DNA of 49,326 nt, taken from NCBI GenBank assembly GCA_032251435.1, contig JAVVEH010000031.1, positions 1 to 49,326 of the forward strand. The letters run 5' to 3'. Below the pieces are notes generated by a model that worked only from the letters and a program-made list of their open reading frames with translations, was not told the DNA's origin and did no database searches. A program made the translations under genes and the position numbers. Source of the DNA: JAVVEH01 sp032251435. GTDB lineage: Bacteria; Verrucomicrobiota; Lentisphaeria; Oligosphaerales; MVZH01. Positions 42,146 through 49,244 of this stretch are shown one piece after another (the stretch's first letter is position 1; each line of letters starts with the position of its first letter).

Positions 42146-43159
42146 AATAAGCCCGTCACGAACCCGCCGCAATTCCGCTTCAGTGTCGTGGACCAGTTCG
42201 TCCATAATCTCCTGGATTGACTGGATCTTATTGATCAGTCCGACAGATTGCCCGGCCATCAGCGATCCGCGGTCCACATCACCATCCACCACCGCGTTGC
42301 GCAACGCCCCCATCCAGTACTTTTCCACCTCTTCCTGGGCCTCGTGACGGTGCACCTCTCCGGCATCCATTTTCTTGAGAAGATCCAACTGCAAACGGCC
42401 GAAATCATCCAATCCGTGGTTGCGTAAAGCGCGCACGGCCACCACGGGCAAACGGCTGTCATATTGGGGTGTCGAAATCGCGTCCCGGGCATTGGCGCGG
42501 ATGAACTTCTGCTTGAAATTTTCGTGGGCGCAACTTTCTTTCGCCACAGCGAACCGGGTTCCCAACTGCACACCGGCGGCGCCCATTAGAAACAGGTGGG
42601 CGGCCATTTTGCCGGTGGCGATGCCGCCAGCGACAAAAATCGGCATATCGCTCATCTCAAACAGCACCTGCTGGAGCAGGATGGTCAAACTCACATGTCC
42701 GACATGCCCGCCCGCCTCCATGCCTTCGAGAATAATCGCGTCGGCCCCGAATCGTTTCATCCGCTGGGCGATGGACAGGGTGGAGGCGAAGCATAACACC
42801 TTGGCGCCGGTTTCTTTAATCGACACCACTTCGGGCTCTTTGGGAAAGCTGCCGGCGAACACGACAAACGGCAGATTTTCTTCTTTAACCACCTCAATCT
42901 GTTCACGATACGCCGGGGCGATCGTCACCAGGTTCACCGCGAAAGGTTTGTCAGTCAACCGTTGAGTCTCGCGAATTTGCTCCCGCAAAATCGCGGCCGG
43001 CGCGTTGCCGCCCGCCAAACACCCGAATCCTCCCGCGTTGCAGACACCGGCCACCAATTTGGGGTCGCTCACCCAGGTCATGGCGCCACAGATAAAGGGA
43101 TATTCAACCCCGAAAAACGCGCGGCCGACAGCGAAATAGCGATCTGATAACGGACTCAT
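42143..43159 (-). CDS. FMN-dependent enoyl-ACP reductase (FabK) / nitronate monooxygenase family protein
   Basis: The 338-residue TIM-barrel flavoprotein begins YPFICGAMTWVSDPKLVAGVCNAGGFGCLAGG, shown here by its parts PFICGAMTWVSDP and NAGGFGCL. It has the phosphate-binding IILEGMEAGGHVGHVS and the VAGGIATGKMAAHLFLMGAAGVQLGTRF region, again only named by GGIATG and GVQLGTRF. EGxEAGGHxG is shared by FabK and nitronate monooxygenases. FabK would make it the enoyl reductase of fatty acid synthesis; without fab neighbours I cannot decide. Its stop codon lies at the edge of a tandem repeat array. Upstream, the 11-bp word ACCCTGATTTT occurs twice (43168-43178 and 43240-43250) in the 98 bp before the MITE-like element. 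Confidence 0.88.
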   Translation of the reverse strand: MSPLSDRYFAVGRAFFGVEYPFICGAMTWVSDPKLVAGVCNAGGFGCLAGGNAPAAILREQIRETQRLTDKPFAVNLVTIAPAYREQIEVVKEENLPFVVFAGSFPKEPEVVSIKETGAKVLCFASTLSIAQRMKRFGADAIILEGMEAGGHVGHVSLTILLQQVLFEMSDMPIFVAGGIATGKMAAHLFLMGAAGVQLGTRFAVAKESCAHENFKQKFIRANARDAISTPQYDSRLPVVAVRALRNHGLDDFGRLQLDLLKKMDAGEVHRHEAQEEVEKYWMGALRNAVVDGDVDRGSLMAGQSVGLINKIQSIQEIMDELVHDTEAELRRVRDGLI

Positions 43160-43257
43160 TTTTTATACCCTGATTTTAAGAATAGCGGTGATTCTTTTAT
43201 TAATATCGGTTTTATTTGACTCGGAATATAATACCAGAACCCTGATTTTCTATGACT

Positions 43258-43595
43258 AGTGCCCGGCCCGGAAGTAAGGGCACGTTAAACGGGTATATCC
43301 TGGATGAGCAGGTTTTTCAACATTTTTGGCGCATACCGAGGTATGTGCCGGAAGTGGTGAAGAAGCTGATCGCCGGTCCCGTGACCACGTTGGCACGTGG
43401 AACGTGACACACACGTGGGAGATGCCCGCCCTTTGGGGCGTACGGAAAGCATCCCGCCCTGGCGGGGCACCATCTCTCAAAACCTGACTGCTCTGAGCGT
43501 CTTCATACATATTCCAATATGCATGAAACCACTCAAAACACCCAGCTTCCGACATATGGCGCTTTTACGTGCCCTTACTTCCGGGCCGAGGCACT
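43258..43595. mobile_element. MITE-like element with inverted ends
   Basis: The ends are an inverted repeat of about 28 bp: the left end reads AGTGCCCGGCCCGGAAGTAA from 43258 on, and the right end (43567-43595) is its reverse complement with one inserted base. The 338-bp interior has no convincing gene; it contains an imperfect stem (GAGATG..CCCGCC with GGCGGG..CATCTC, about 43419-43478) and a small hairpin CATACC/GGTATG. I find no clear target duplication. It lies between ruvC (stop 3 bp away) and the FabK-like gene. Non-autonomous transposon or large palindromic repeat unit are the two readings. Confidence 0.55.
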
Positions 43596-43597
43596 GG

Positions 43598-44122
43598 CTA
43601 AATCGGTTTCGGCAGGAAAAGTCCCTGGTTGGTCCGGAACATGGCGTTGTGACAGAAAGCGACCCCCAGCGCGTCCGTGGCATCTGACATCAATTGGTCC
43701 GGATTCAGACCGGTCAGTTGGCACAGAAACGCGCTCAACTGCTCTTTATCCGCGTTTCCATACCCGCAGACCGCCTGCTTTACCCGCCGCGGCGCATATT
43801 CATACACCTCCAGTCCCGCGGTGGCCGCGCCGGCGATCACCACCCCGCGCGCGCATCCCAAAACCATCGCGGTTTTCGCGTTTTTAGAATAAAATCCTCC
43901 TTCTATCGCCACCACATCGGGGGAATAGCTCTTGATCAACTCCGCGACGCCCCCCGCCAACCGCCGCAGACAGTCGCTGACAGGACGTTTTGCCGGCGTG
44001 CGGATCACCCCGCAGTCTATGGCTTTGAGAGAAGACCCGAAGGTATCCAACAGACCATAGCCCGTGCAACGCAAAGCGGGATCAATGCCGAGAATACGAA
44101 GATTGGGGGAAGATTCTTTCAT
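43598..44122 (-). CDS. ruvC: Holliday junction endonuclease RuvC
   Basis: RuvC resolves Holliday junctions together with RuvAB. The 174-residue product has the acidic residues of the RNase H-like site in ILGIDPALRCTGYG, VAIEGGFYSKNAKTAMVLG and MSDATDALGVAFCH, and the basic APRRVKQAVCGYGNADKEQL. Length is normal. It starts 5 bp after the stop of a frameshifted small gene. ruvA and ruvB are not in the window. Its stop codon lies next to the right end of the MITE-like element, so the element may supply its transcript end. Confidence 0.95.
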   Translation of the reverse strand: MKESSPNLRILGIDPALRCTGYGLLDTFGSSLKAIDCGVIRTPAKRPVSDCLRRLAGGVAELIKSYSPDVVAIEGGFYSKNAKTAMVLGCARGVVIAGAATAGLEVYEYAPRRVKQAVCGYGNADKEQLSAFLCQLTGLNPDQLMSDATDALGVAFCHNAMFRTNQGLFLPKPI

Positions 44123-44127
44123 CAGGC

Positions 44128-44332
44128 TTAAAAGACCGGTTTAATGTCCATCAATTTTCCGTCAGGGGCGTTTGCCTTTTCCTCTGGAAACTTCTGGCGG
44201 GCGGAAATGACAACCGCCCTGCCGCCTTCGCTATCAAAAACCACCCGGCCCTTTTTGAATTCATCGGCCAGCGGCACTCAAGCTCAAAACCGCGATGGCA
44301 AATAAAAAACACGATTTTGACTTAAGATCCAT
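44128..44332 (-). pseudogene. frameshifted small secreted protein gene
   Basis: From ATG 44332 the minus strand encodes a typical signal peptide, MDLKSKSCFLFAIAVLSLSAA, split here as MDLKSKSCFLF and AIAVLSLSAA, then stops at TGA. In the next frame the text continues as ADEFKKGRVVFDSEGG, then RAVVISARQKFPEEK and ends DGKLMDIKPVF-stop at 44128. Removing one base in GGCC (44266-44269) joins the two as ...LSLSAA-ADEF..., about 67 residues, with the shift at the expected signal peptidase site. It ends 5 bp before ruvC. It is either a recent pseudogene or a sequencing error in a real gene. I recognise no family. Confidence 0.6.
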
Positions 44333-44420
44333 TTAAATAGTTTATTCCATAATGGTGTTTCATTAATAGTGTCCGACCTGTTAAGAGGTTATAGTAATCC
44401 TCCCGCATCCAGTTTGCAAC

Positions 44421-44426
44421 TATAAT
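44421..44426 (+). promoter_or_regulatory. possible -10 box of the DUF362 gene
   Basis: A perfect TATAAT ends 13 bp before ATG 44440. No good -35 lies 16-18 bp upstream. If used, the transcript would have a leader of only about 6-8 nt, which fits the absence of a ribosome binding site. Weak support. Confidence 0.25.
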
Positions 44427-44439
44427 CCCGTTTAATATC

Positions 44440-45606
44440 ATGCCTTCAACCCGCGTCGCCATTGTCCAGCAACCGGATTATTCCGGAACGGTTTTAACCG
44501 CCGTCAAAAAAGCCATTGATTTGGCGGGCGGTTTGTCCGGGATCATTTCCCCCGGAGACACGGTTCTGATTAAACCCAATCTGCTCAGCCCGCGGCCGCC
44601 GGAAGAAGCGGTCACCACGCATCCTGAGGTCGTCCGCGCTGTCGTCGAATGCGTGCGGGAAGCGGGTGCGAAACGCGTATGGATTGGCGACAGTTGCGCC
44701 GGGGCGCACAGCGATGAGATCTTGTGGAACAAGACCGGCATGCGCCAGGTCGCTGAAAGCACGGGCGCCATTCTCAAATCATTCCATAAGGCTGTCAAGC
44801 CCCGGCCGGTGGCGGGACAGCCCGTGCCGGTTCCCGCCTGGCTGGACGAAGTGGACACCGTGATCTCTCTGCCCAAGATGAAAACACACGCCCTCACCGG
44901 CTTGACCTGCGCGATGAAGAACACCTACGGGCTGATCTCCGGTGCCGCCAAATCCGCCTACCACGCCAGCCATCCATCCCCACGGTCCATGAGCACGTTT
45001 CTGGTGGATGTTTATATCGCTCTGAAGCCTGATTTTTTCATTGTGGACTGCATTGAAGCCTTGGAAGGAGAAGGCCCCGCCAACGGCGCGCCGAAAGCCG
45101 TCGGCCTGATCCTCGCCGGCGCCGACGGCGTGGCGATTGACACCGTCTGCGCCCGCATGCTCAAAGGCGGGCCCAAACAAGTGCCCATGCTGGCTATGGC
45201 CGCGGCCCTCAACGCGGGAACCGCGGATGTTGAATCCATTGAGTGTGTGGGCGACGGCGTTGACCAGTTGGAACGGGCGCGGTTGCGGCCATCCATCGGC
45301 CGACACCTGCTCGCTATTCCTGAATGGCTATTCAAACCCGTCACCCGGTTGCTGGCTTGTCACCCGAAAATCAATCAAAGCCTCTGCGTGAAGTGCGGGA
45401 TTTGCGCCGATATTTGCAGTCAAAACGCCATCAGCGGCAACAGCCGGGACGGCTACCGGGTCAACGGCAAAACCTGTATCATGTGCATGTGCTGCTCAGA
45501 ATCCTGCCCGAAAGAGGCGCTGGCCGCCCGCTCGCCGCTGGCCTTTTTCGGTCGAATCGGCGGTTTTTTCAAGAAAAAACCTCCCGACTCCGCGGATAAA
45601 CTATAG
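44440..45606 (+). CDS. DUF362 domain protein with C-terminal 2x[4Fe-4S] ferredoxin domain
   Basis: The 388-residue product has an N-terminal DUF362 domain (about 1-300) with DTVLIKPNLLSPRPPEEAVTTHP, quoted by its core IKPNLL, and KMKTHALTGLTCAMKNTYGL by its core KTHALTG, and a C-terminal ferredoxin part with two cysteine motifs, CVKCGICADIC and CIMCMCCSESCP, each followed by a proline or helical cap. It ends in a basic, phenylalanine-rich tail. Proteins with this layout are common in anaerobes and probably handle electrons; the reaction is not known. No ribosome binding site is visible. A GC-rich hairpin follows the stop. Confidence 0.92.
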   Translation: MPSTRVAIVQQPDYSGTVLTAVKKAIDLAGGLSGIISPGDTVLIKPNLLSPRPPEEAVTTHPEVVRAVVECVREAGAKRVWIGDSCAGAHSDEILWNKTGMRQVAESTGAILKSFHKAVKPRPVAGQPVPVPAWLDEVDTVISLPKMKTHALTGLTCAMKNTYGLISGAAKSAYHASHPSPRSMSTFLVDVYIALKPDFFIVDCIEALEGEGPANGAPKAVGLILAGADGVAIDTVCARMLKGGPKQVPMLAMAAALNAGTADVESIECVGDGVDQLERARLRPSIGRHLLAIPEWLFKPVTRLLACHPKINQSLCVKCGICADICSQNAISGNSRDGYRVNGKTCIMCMCCSESCPKEALAARSPLAFFGRIGGFFKKKPPDSADKL

Positions 45607-45611
45607 GCGAG

Positions 45612-45627
45612 CCGGGGTAAGCCCCGG
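45612..45627 (+). terminator. GC-rich hairpin after the DUF362 gene
   Basis: CCGGGG (45612-45617) pairs with CCCCGG (45622-45627) around TAAG, 5 bp after the stop. No T-tract follows. It may mark the transcript end or the beginning of the structured region downstream. Confidence 0.3.
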
Positions 45628-45652
45628 GCATGGTGAAAAAGGCTGACGCCCA

Positions 45653-45952
45653 AAACGTTGGCGGACCGGATTTATCCGGAAAGGCGGAGCGGAGTGACCG
45701 CTTTATTGAGATACCGCCCCGGAGCGGGATAGGAAAGATTCCGACTAAAAGTCGGTACACCGACAAAGAACATCCCGGCGTGTTGAAAGGAACTGTTTCC
45801 CACCGTTGGTGTGCCGGATTTATACGGAAAAGGGGGATGCGGCGACGGCTCTTTTGGCCTCCACCGCTGAACGGGGCCGTTCGTCAGTGGAGGTCGGCGG
45901 AATATATCTTGTATTTTTCCGTTCAGGAAATATATTTCCGCTTTATTTTCCC
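45653..45952 (+). other. long structured leader of the DEAD-box helicase gene with internal direct repeat
   Basis: The 456 bp between the DUF362 and helicase genes hold no gene I can support, but are full of pairing sequences: CCGGA/TCCGG (45666-45679); a nested stem, GGCGG/CCGCC around AGCGG/CCGCT (45683-45718); CCGAC/GTCGG (45741-45755); and CCTCCAC/GTGGAGG enclosing GAACGG/CCGTTC (45859-45894). A further imperfect pair, GCGGAATATAT with ATATATTTCCGC, follows. The word CCGGATTTATNCGGAAA occurs at 45666 and again at 45815, within about 45 bp of partial similarity. Cold-shock helicase genes such as csdA/deaD have long regulatory leaders; a similar role is inference. Confidence 0.45.
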
Positions 45953-46062
45953 GGTTTATTCGTCTGTCAGATAGTCAGGTCATACTCGGGAAAACGCTTG
46001 CGCGCGGGTTTTGCGGAATCCAGACCCGCGGAGAAAGACTGGAAAGCGCTTAACCCTACTGA

Positions 46063-47634
46063 TTGGATTCCGGGAAGAATCTGCTCGCCGCTGTGAAACG
46101 TTTAATTAATTCGCTTAGAAATCGATTTGCACGATCCGCCCGCCCCGCCTCCGCCGAAGTCAAACATCCGGTAAAATCCGTCCCGCAAACCCCGGTAAAA
46201 CCCCATCCCAAGCCCACCCGTAAACACACGGGAAAATCCGTTCAGTCGCCGGTGGAATCAGGACCGACGGATGTCGTTCACGGGCACCACAAAGGGCATC
46301 GTCAGCCCAAGGGAAAGTCGTCTCTCCGGCCCGCCGCCGAAGTGGCGGCCACCCTGCCCGCAGACTCCGCGTTCAGGACGTTCGCTCTTCAGGATGAGAT
46401 CCTCGCGGCCATCGCGGATCTGGGTTTCACGACGCCCACACCCGTGCAAATGGAATGCCTGCCGCATGCGCTGGCGGGTAAAGATATCGCCGGCCGGGCG
46501 CAAACCGGAACGGGAAAAACCGCCGCGTTTCTGATCGGCGTGCTCCATCGGTTTCTCGCCGATGGCGGTGACCGGAAATCGCCCAACCCCATGGCTCTGG
46601 TGATGGCGCCAACCCGCGAACTGGCGATTCAGATCGGCGAAGACGCGGAAGCCCTGGCGAAATACACGTCATTGCGGAAACTGGTCGTGTACGGCGGCAT
46701 GGATTATCAAAAACAAAAAGATAATCTCGATAGCGGCATCGATCTGCTCATCGCCACCCCCGGCCGCCTTTTGGACTATCTGCGCAGTCGGAGCAACCTG
46801 CTGTCCGAAGTGAGCATCCTCATTATCGATGAAGCCGACCGCATGCTGGACATGGGATTTATTCCCGACATGCGCCGCATTATCGGCCGCACACCGCCCC
46901 CGGCTAAACGGCAGACATTACTCTACAGCGCCACACTGACCCCGGCGATTCTGCGGCTGGCCGAGAGCTGGACCCGCGACCCCGTCACCGTTGAAATCGC
47001 CGTCGACCAAGTCGTCGCCGAGGAAGTCAATCAAGTGCTCTATTCCGTGGTCGCCAGGAACAAACTGGCGCTGTTGCTGTGGCTGTTGAATCATCAATGC
47101 GGTGAGCGCGTGCTGATTTTCTGTAACCGGCGGATTGAATGCGACAAACTGGCGGAGAAGCTTCTGCGTTACGGCGTGATGTGTGAGGTCATGTCCGGTG
47201 ACGTGCCTCAGAAAAAACGCATGCGGGTGCTTGAGGACTTCAAGGCCGCCAAACTGCGGGTGATCGTGGCCACCGATGTGGCCGGCCGCGGGATTCATGT
47301 TGACAACATTTCCCACGTGATCAATTACGACTTGCCCTATGAGCCGGATGATTATGTGCACCGTATCGGCCGGACGGGACGGGCCGGCGCGCAAGGCAAG
47401 GCCATCGGCTTCGCCTGCGAAGAGGGATCGTTCGTGCTGCCGGATATTGAGGAATATATCGGTGAACGCCTGGAGTGCGTCCAACCGGAACCGGACATGC
47501 TGATCCTGCCCCCGAAGCCAGACAAACCGGCGGCGGTCTTCAAAAGCCACACGAAACCCAACCGTAGCGGCGGCCGCTCTTCCGGCGGCCCCCGCCGGAG
47601 CGGCGGACGGGGAGGCCCCCGCCGCCGATCATGA
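46063..47634 (+). CDS. DEAD-box ATP-dependent RNA helicase
   Basis: The 523-residue product has an unusual N-terminal extension of about 100 residues rich in Lys, Pro and His, then the Q motif (F104 to Q129), Walker A AQTGTGKT (146-153), APTRELAIQ, DEAD (256-259), YSATLTP (SAT motif), and the second RecA domain with VATDVAGRGIHVDN and HRIGRTGRAG. The tail is Gly/Arg/Ser-rich (SSGGPRRSGGRGGPRRRS). It resembles RhlE/RhlB-type helicases that act in ribosome assembly or RNA decay. The start is uncertain: TTG 46063 opens the frame, and GTG 46093 is an alternative; neither has a good ribosome binding site. The leader is highly structured. Confidence 0.94.
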   Translation: MDSGKNLLAAVKRLINSLRNRFARSARPASAEVKHPVKSVPQTPVKPHPKPTRKHTGKSVQSPVESGPTDVVHGHHKGHRQPKGKSSLRPAAEVAATLPADSAFRTFALQDEILAAIADLGFTTPTPVQMECLPHALAGKDIAGRAQTGTGKTAAFLIGVLHRFLADGGDRKSPNPMALVMAPTRELAIQIGEDAEALAKYTSLRKLVVYGGMDYQKQKDNLDSGIDLLIATPGRLLDYLRSRSNLLSEVSILIIDEADRMLDMGFIPDMRRIIGRTPPPAKRQTLLYSATLTPAILRLAESWTRDPVTVEIAVDQVVAEEVNQVLYSVVARNKLALLLWLLNHQCGERVLIFCNRRIECDKLAEKLLRYGVMCEVMSGDVPQKKRMRVLEDFKAAKLRVIVATDVAGRGIHVDNISHVINYDLPYEPDDYVHRIGRTGRAGAQGKAIGFACEEGSFVLPDIEEYIGERLECVQPEPDMLILPPKPDKPAAVFKSHTKPNRSGGRSSGGPRRSGGRGGPRRRS

Positions 47635-47640
47635 CAGCCC

Positions 47641-47970
47641 ATGCCCGACACGCCTGAACATCCCCGTATCGACTTGGATTTTTTCTTCGAGGCCGCCGAT
47701 GAGGACCATATCCGCATCGAAAAAAACAAGGCCCGTGAACTGCGCCAGTCGCAGTGGTGGAAAAATGAGAAAGGCAAGGGGATTTGCCACTACTGCAAGC
47801 GGCGCTTCCACCCCTCGGAACTGACCATGGACCACATCACGCCCATTGTCCGCGGGGGGCGCACGACGAAAAGCAATGTGGTCCCCTGTTGCAAAGCCTG
47901 TAATTCCGAAAAGAGTTACCGCCTGCCCGTGGAAGTGAAAAATAAGAAAAACGAGACCGGCCAGACGTGA
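47641..47970 (+). CDS. HNH endonuclease domain protein
   Basis: The 109-residue product has a zinc ribbon CHYC...CKAC (Cys about 50, 53 and 83, 86) around the HNH core: LTMDHITPIVRGGRTTKSNVV, shown by its parts MDHITPIVRGG and SNVVPCCKACN. It corresponds to a minimal McrA/HNH fold with the Asp-His pair and final Asn. It begins 6 bp after the helicase stop, so it is likely co-transcribed. Small HNH proteins act in restriction, repair or mobile elements; nothing here decides between them. Its 3' end runs into a tandem repeat array 20 bp later. Confidence 0.87.
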   Translation: MPDTPEHPRIDLDFFFEAADEDHIRIEKNKARELRQSQWWKNEKGKGICHYCKRRFHPSELTMDHITPIVRGGRTTKSNVVPCCKACNSEKSYRLPVEVKNKKNETGQT

Positions 47971-47989
47971 TCCAGTCGGTCCGGCTCGG

Positions 47990-48253
47990 TTCACGCTGTC
48001 ACGTCTTCACGCTGTCACGTCTTCACGCTGTCACGTCTTCACGCTGTCACGTCTTCACGCNNNNNNNNNNNNNNNNNNNNNNNNNNNNNNNNNNNNNNNN
48101 NNNNNNNNNNNNNNNNNNNNNNNNNNNNNNNNNNNNNNNNNNNNNNNNNNNNNNNNNNNNTGTCACGTCTCCACGCCGTCACGTTTTCACGCCGTCACGT
48201 TTTCACGCCGTCACGTCTCCACGCCGTCACGTTTTCACGCCGTCACGTTTTCA
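47990..48253. repeat. short tandem repeat array (16-bp units) interrupted by an assembly gap
   Basis: The left part (47990-48060) repeats TTCACGCTGTCACGTC; the right part (48161-48253) repeats the variant TTCACGCCGTCACGTT, with some TCTCCACGCCG units. Between them are 100 Ns, so the true size is unknown. The array lies between the 3' ends of the HNH gene and the GlmU-like gene, and on the minus strand its last unit supplies the TGA stop of the GlmU-like gene. It is not a CRISPR. Confidence 0.95.
48061..48160. other. assembly gap (100 N)
   Basis: Exactly 100 undetermined bases, a standard placeholder for a scaffold gap of unknown size, inside the tandem repeat array. Confidence 0.99.
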
Positions 48254-49141
48254 CGGCTTCAAATCCCGTTGCACAACATCACCAGGGCGGGTGGAAAGTC
48301 CCGGCCAGATTTTCCGTCCGGGATAAATGCTGGTGTTGATGCCCGTATGGACATTATCCCCGATCATGGCTCCCAGTTTCCGGCGGCCGGTATCCAGCAG
48401 TTCCGCTTCGACAATGGACCGGTTGTTGGCGCCGTCATGGCGGAAATTCGCCGTAATGGTGCCGGCGCCGAAATTCGTGTTTTCCCCGATAATGGAATCC
48501 CCGCAATAGCTGAGATGGCCAAATGAGGCGCCCGGCATCACCAGTGAATTTTTCACCTCGACCGCCTGTCCGATATGACATCCGTCGCCGATAGCGGTAT
48601 TGCCGCGGATGTAGCAGTTGGGGCCAATTTTACACTGATCCCCGATCCAGACATTGCCTTCAATAAACACGCCCGGCAACAGGCGGCTGCCCGCGCCCAA
48701 ATGCAAGCGCCCCTCAATGCGGGCGCCGTCACAAATCTCGCCGTTAATCTCGTCATTTTCCAAGCGCCCGACCACATACTCATTCACCGCTAGAAGATCC
48801 CAGGGAACGGTGATTTTAAAACACGCCGCCGGCGCGGGAAGTGAGACGGAGTCGGCCGCCGGTCCGTCCGCCGTCCCCCCTGTCCAGGCGAGCGTTTCCC
48901 CCGCCTCATTGACATACGCGCAGTGAATCCCGTCGGCAGCCAGTTCGGATAAATATTCGCAGGGGACCCAAGCGTCAGAACGGACATACACAGACAAGGG
49001 TGTCGGCACCATTCGTGACAGACACCGCGTTTGCAATTCGGCGAACCGGCACCCGCCCACCCAGCAATCGGCCAGCTCTTTGCCGGTGGTGATCGGTTCA
49101 CATGTCAAGGGAGTCGGATGGGGGATAAGTAAACGTTCCAT
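48251..49141 (-). CDS. GlmU-like protein: left-handed beta-helix acyl/nucleotidyl-transferase family
   Basis: The 296-residue product has a C-terminal half (about 130-280) built of hexapeptide repeats (VFIEGNVWIGDQCKIG, YIRGNTAIGDGCHIG), then FGHLSYCGDSIIGENTNFGAGTITANFR, named by its core SIIGENTNFGAGT, very like the GlmU acetyltransferase domain, and MIGDNVHTGINTSIYPGRKIWPG. The N-terminal 120 residues lack a recognisable pyrophosphorylase loop and are short; DCWVGGCRFAELQTRCL resembles the start of a family of reduced GlmU-like proteins in Bacteroidetes-type bacteria. The start is ATG 49141 with AAGGAG 9 nt upstream. The stop codon lies inside a tandem repeat unit. Confidence 0.85.
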   Translation of the reverse strand: MERLLIPHPTPLTCEPITTGKELADCWVGGCRFAELQTRCLSRMVPTPLSVYVRSDAWVPCEYLSELAADGIHCAYVNEAGETLAWTGGTADGPAADSVSLPAPAACFKITVPWDLLAVNEYVVGRLENDEINGEICDGARIEGRLHLGAGSRLLPGVFIEGNVWIGDQCKIGPNCYIRGNTAIGDGCHIGQAVEVKNSLVMPGASFGHLSYCGDSIIGENTNFGAGTITANFRHDGANNRSIVEAELLDTGRRKLGAMIGDNVHTGINTSIYPGRKIWPGLSTRPGDVVQRDLKP

Positions 49142-49244
49142 GAGCCAATCTCCTTGTTCATGACTAGCGCCCCCGGGCCAAGACACTAGAACCAGAAGCC
49201 GGTGAGGCGCCCCGCGCGCGCCCCGGACACCCGTCGCCGCGGGC

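Noticed and set aside
41757..42220. overlapping Thr/Ser/Phe-rich open frames
   Set aside because: They are translations of the 9-bp tandem repeat.
43256..43555. 99-codon open frame inside the MITE-like element
   Set aside because: It has no recognisable transposase or other domain, and its ends coincide with the inverted repeat only by chance.
45630..45974. 114-codon open frame before the helicase
   Set aside because: It has no domain character, crosses several hairpins, and the two repeat copies fall in different frames, so RNA structure explains the region better.
47967..48326. 119-codon open frame across the gap
   Set aside because: It reads through repeats and 100 Ns and has no real sequence content.
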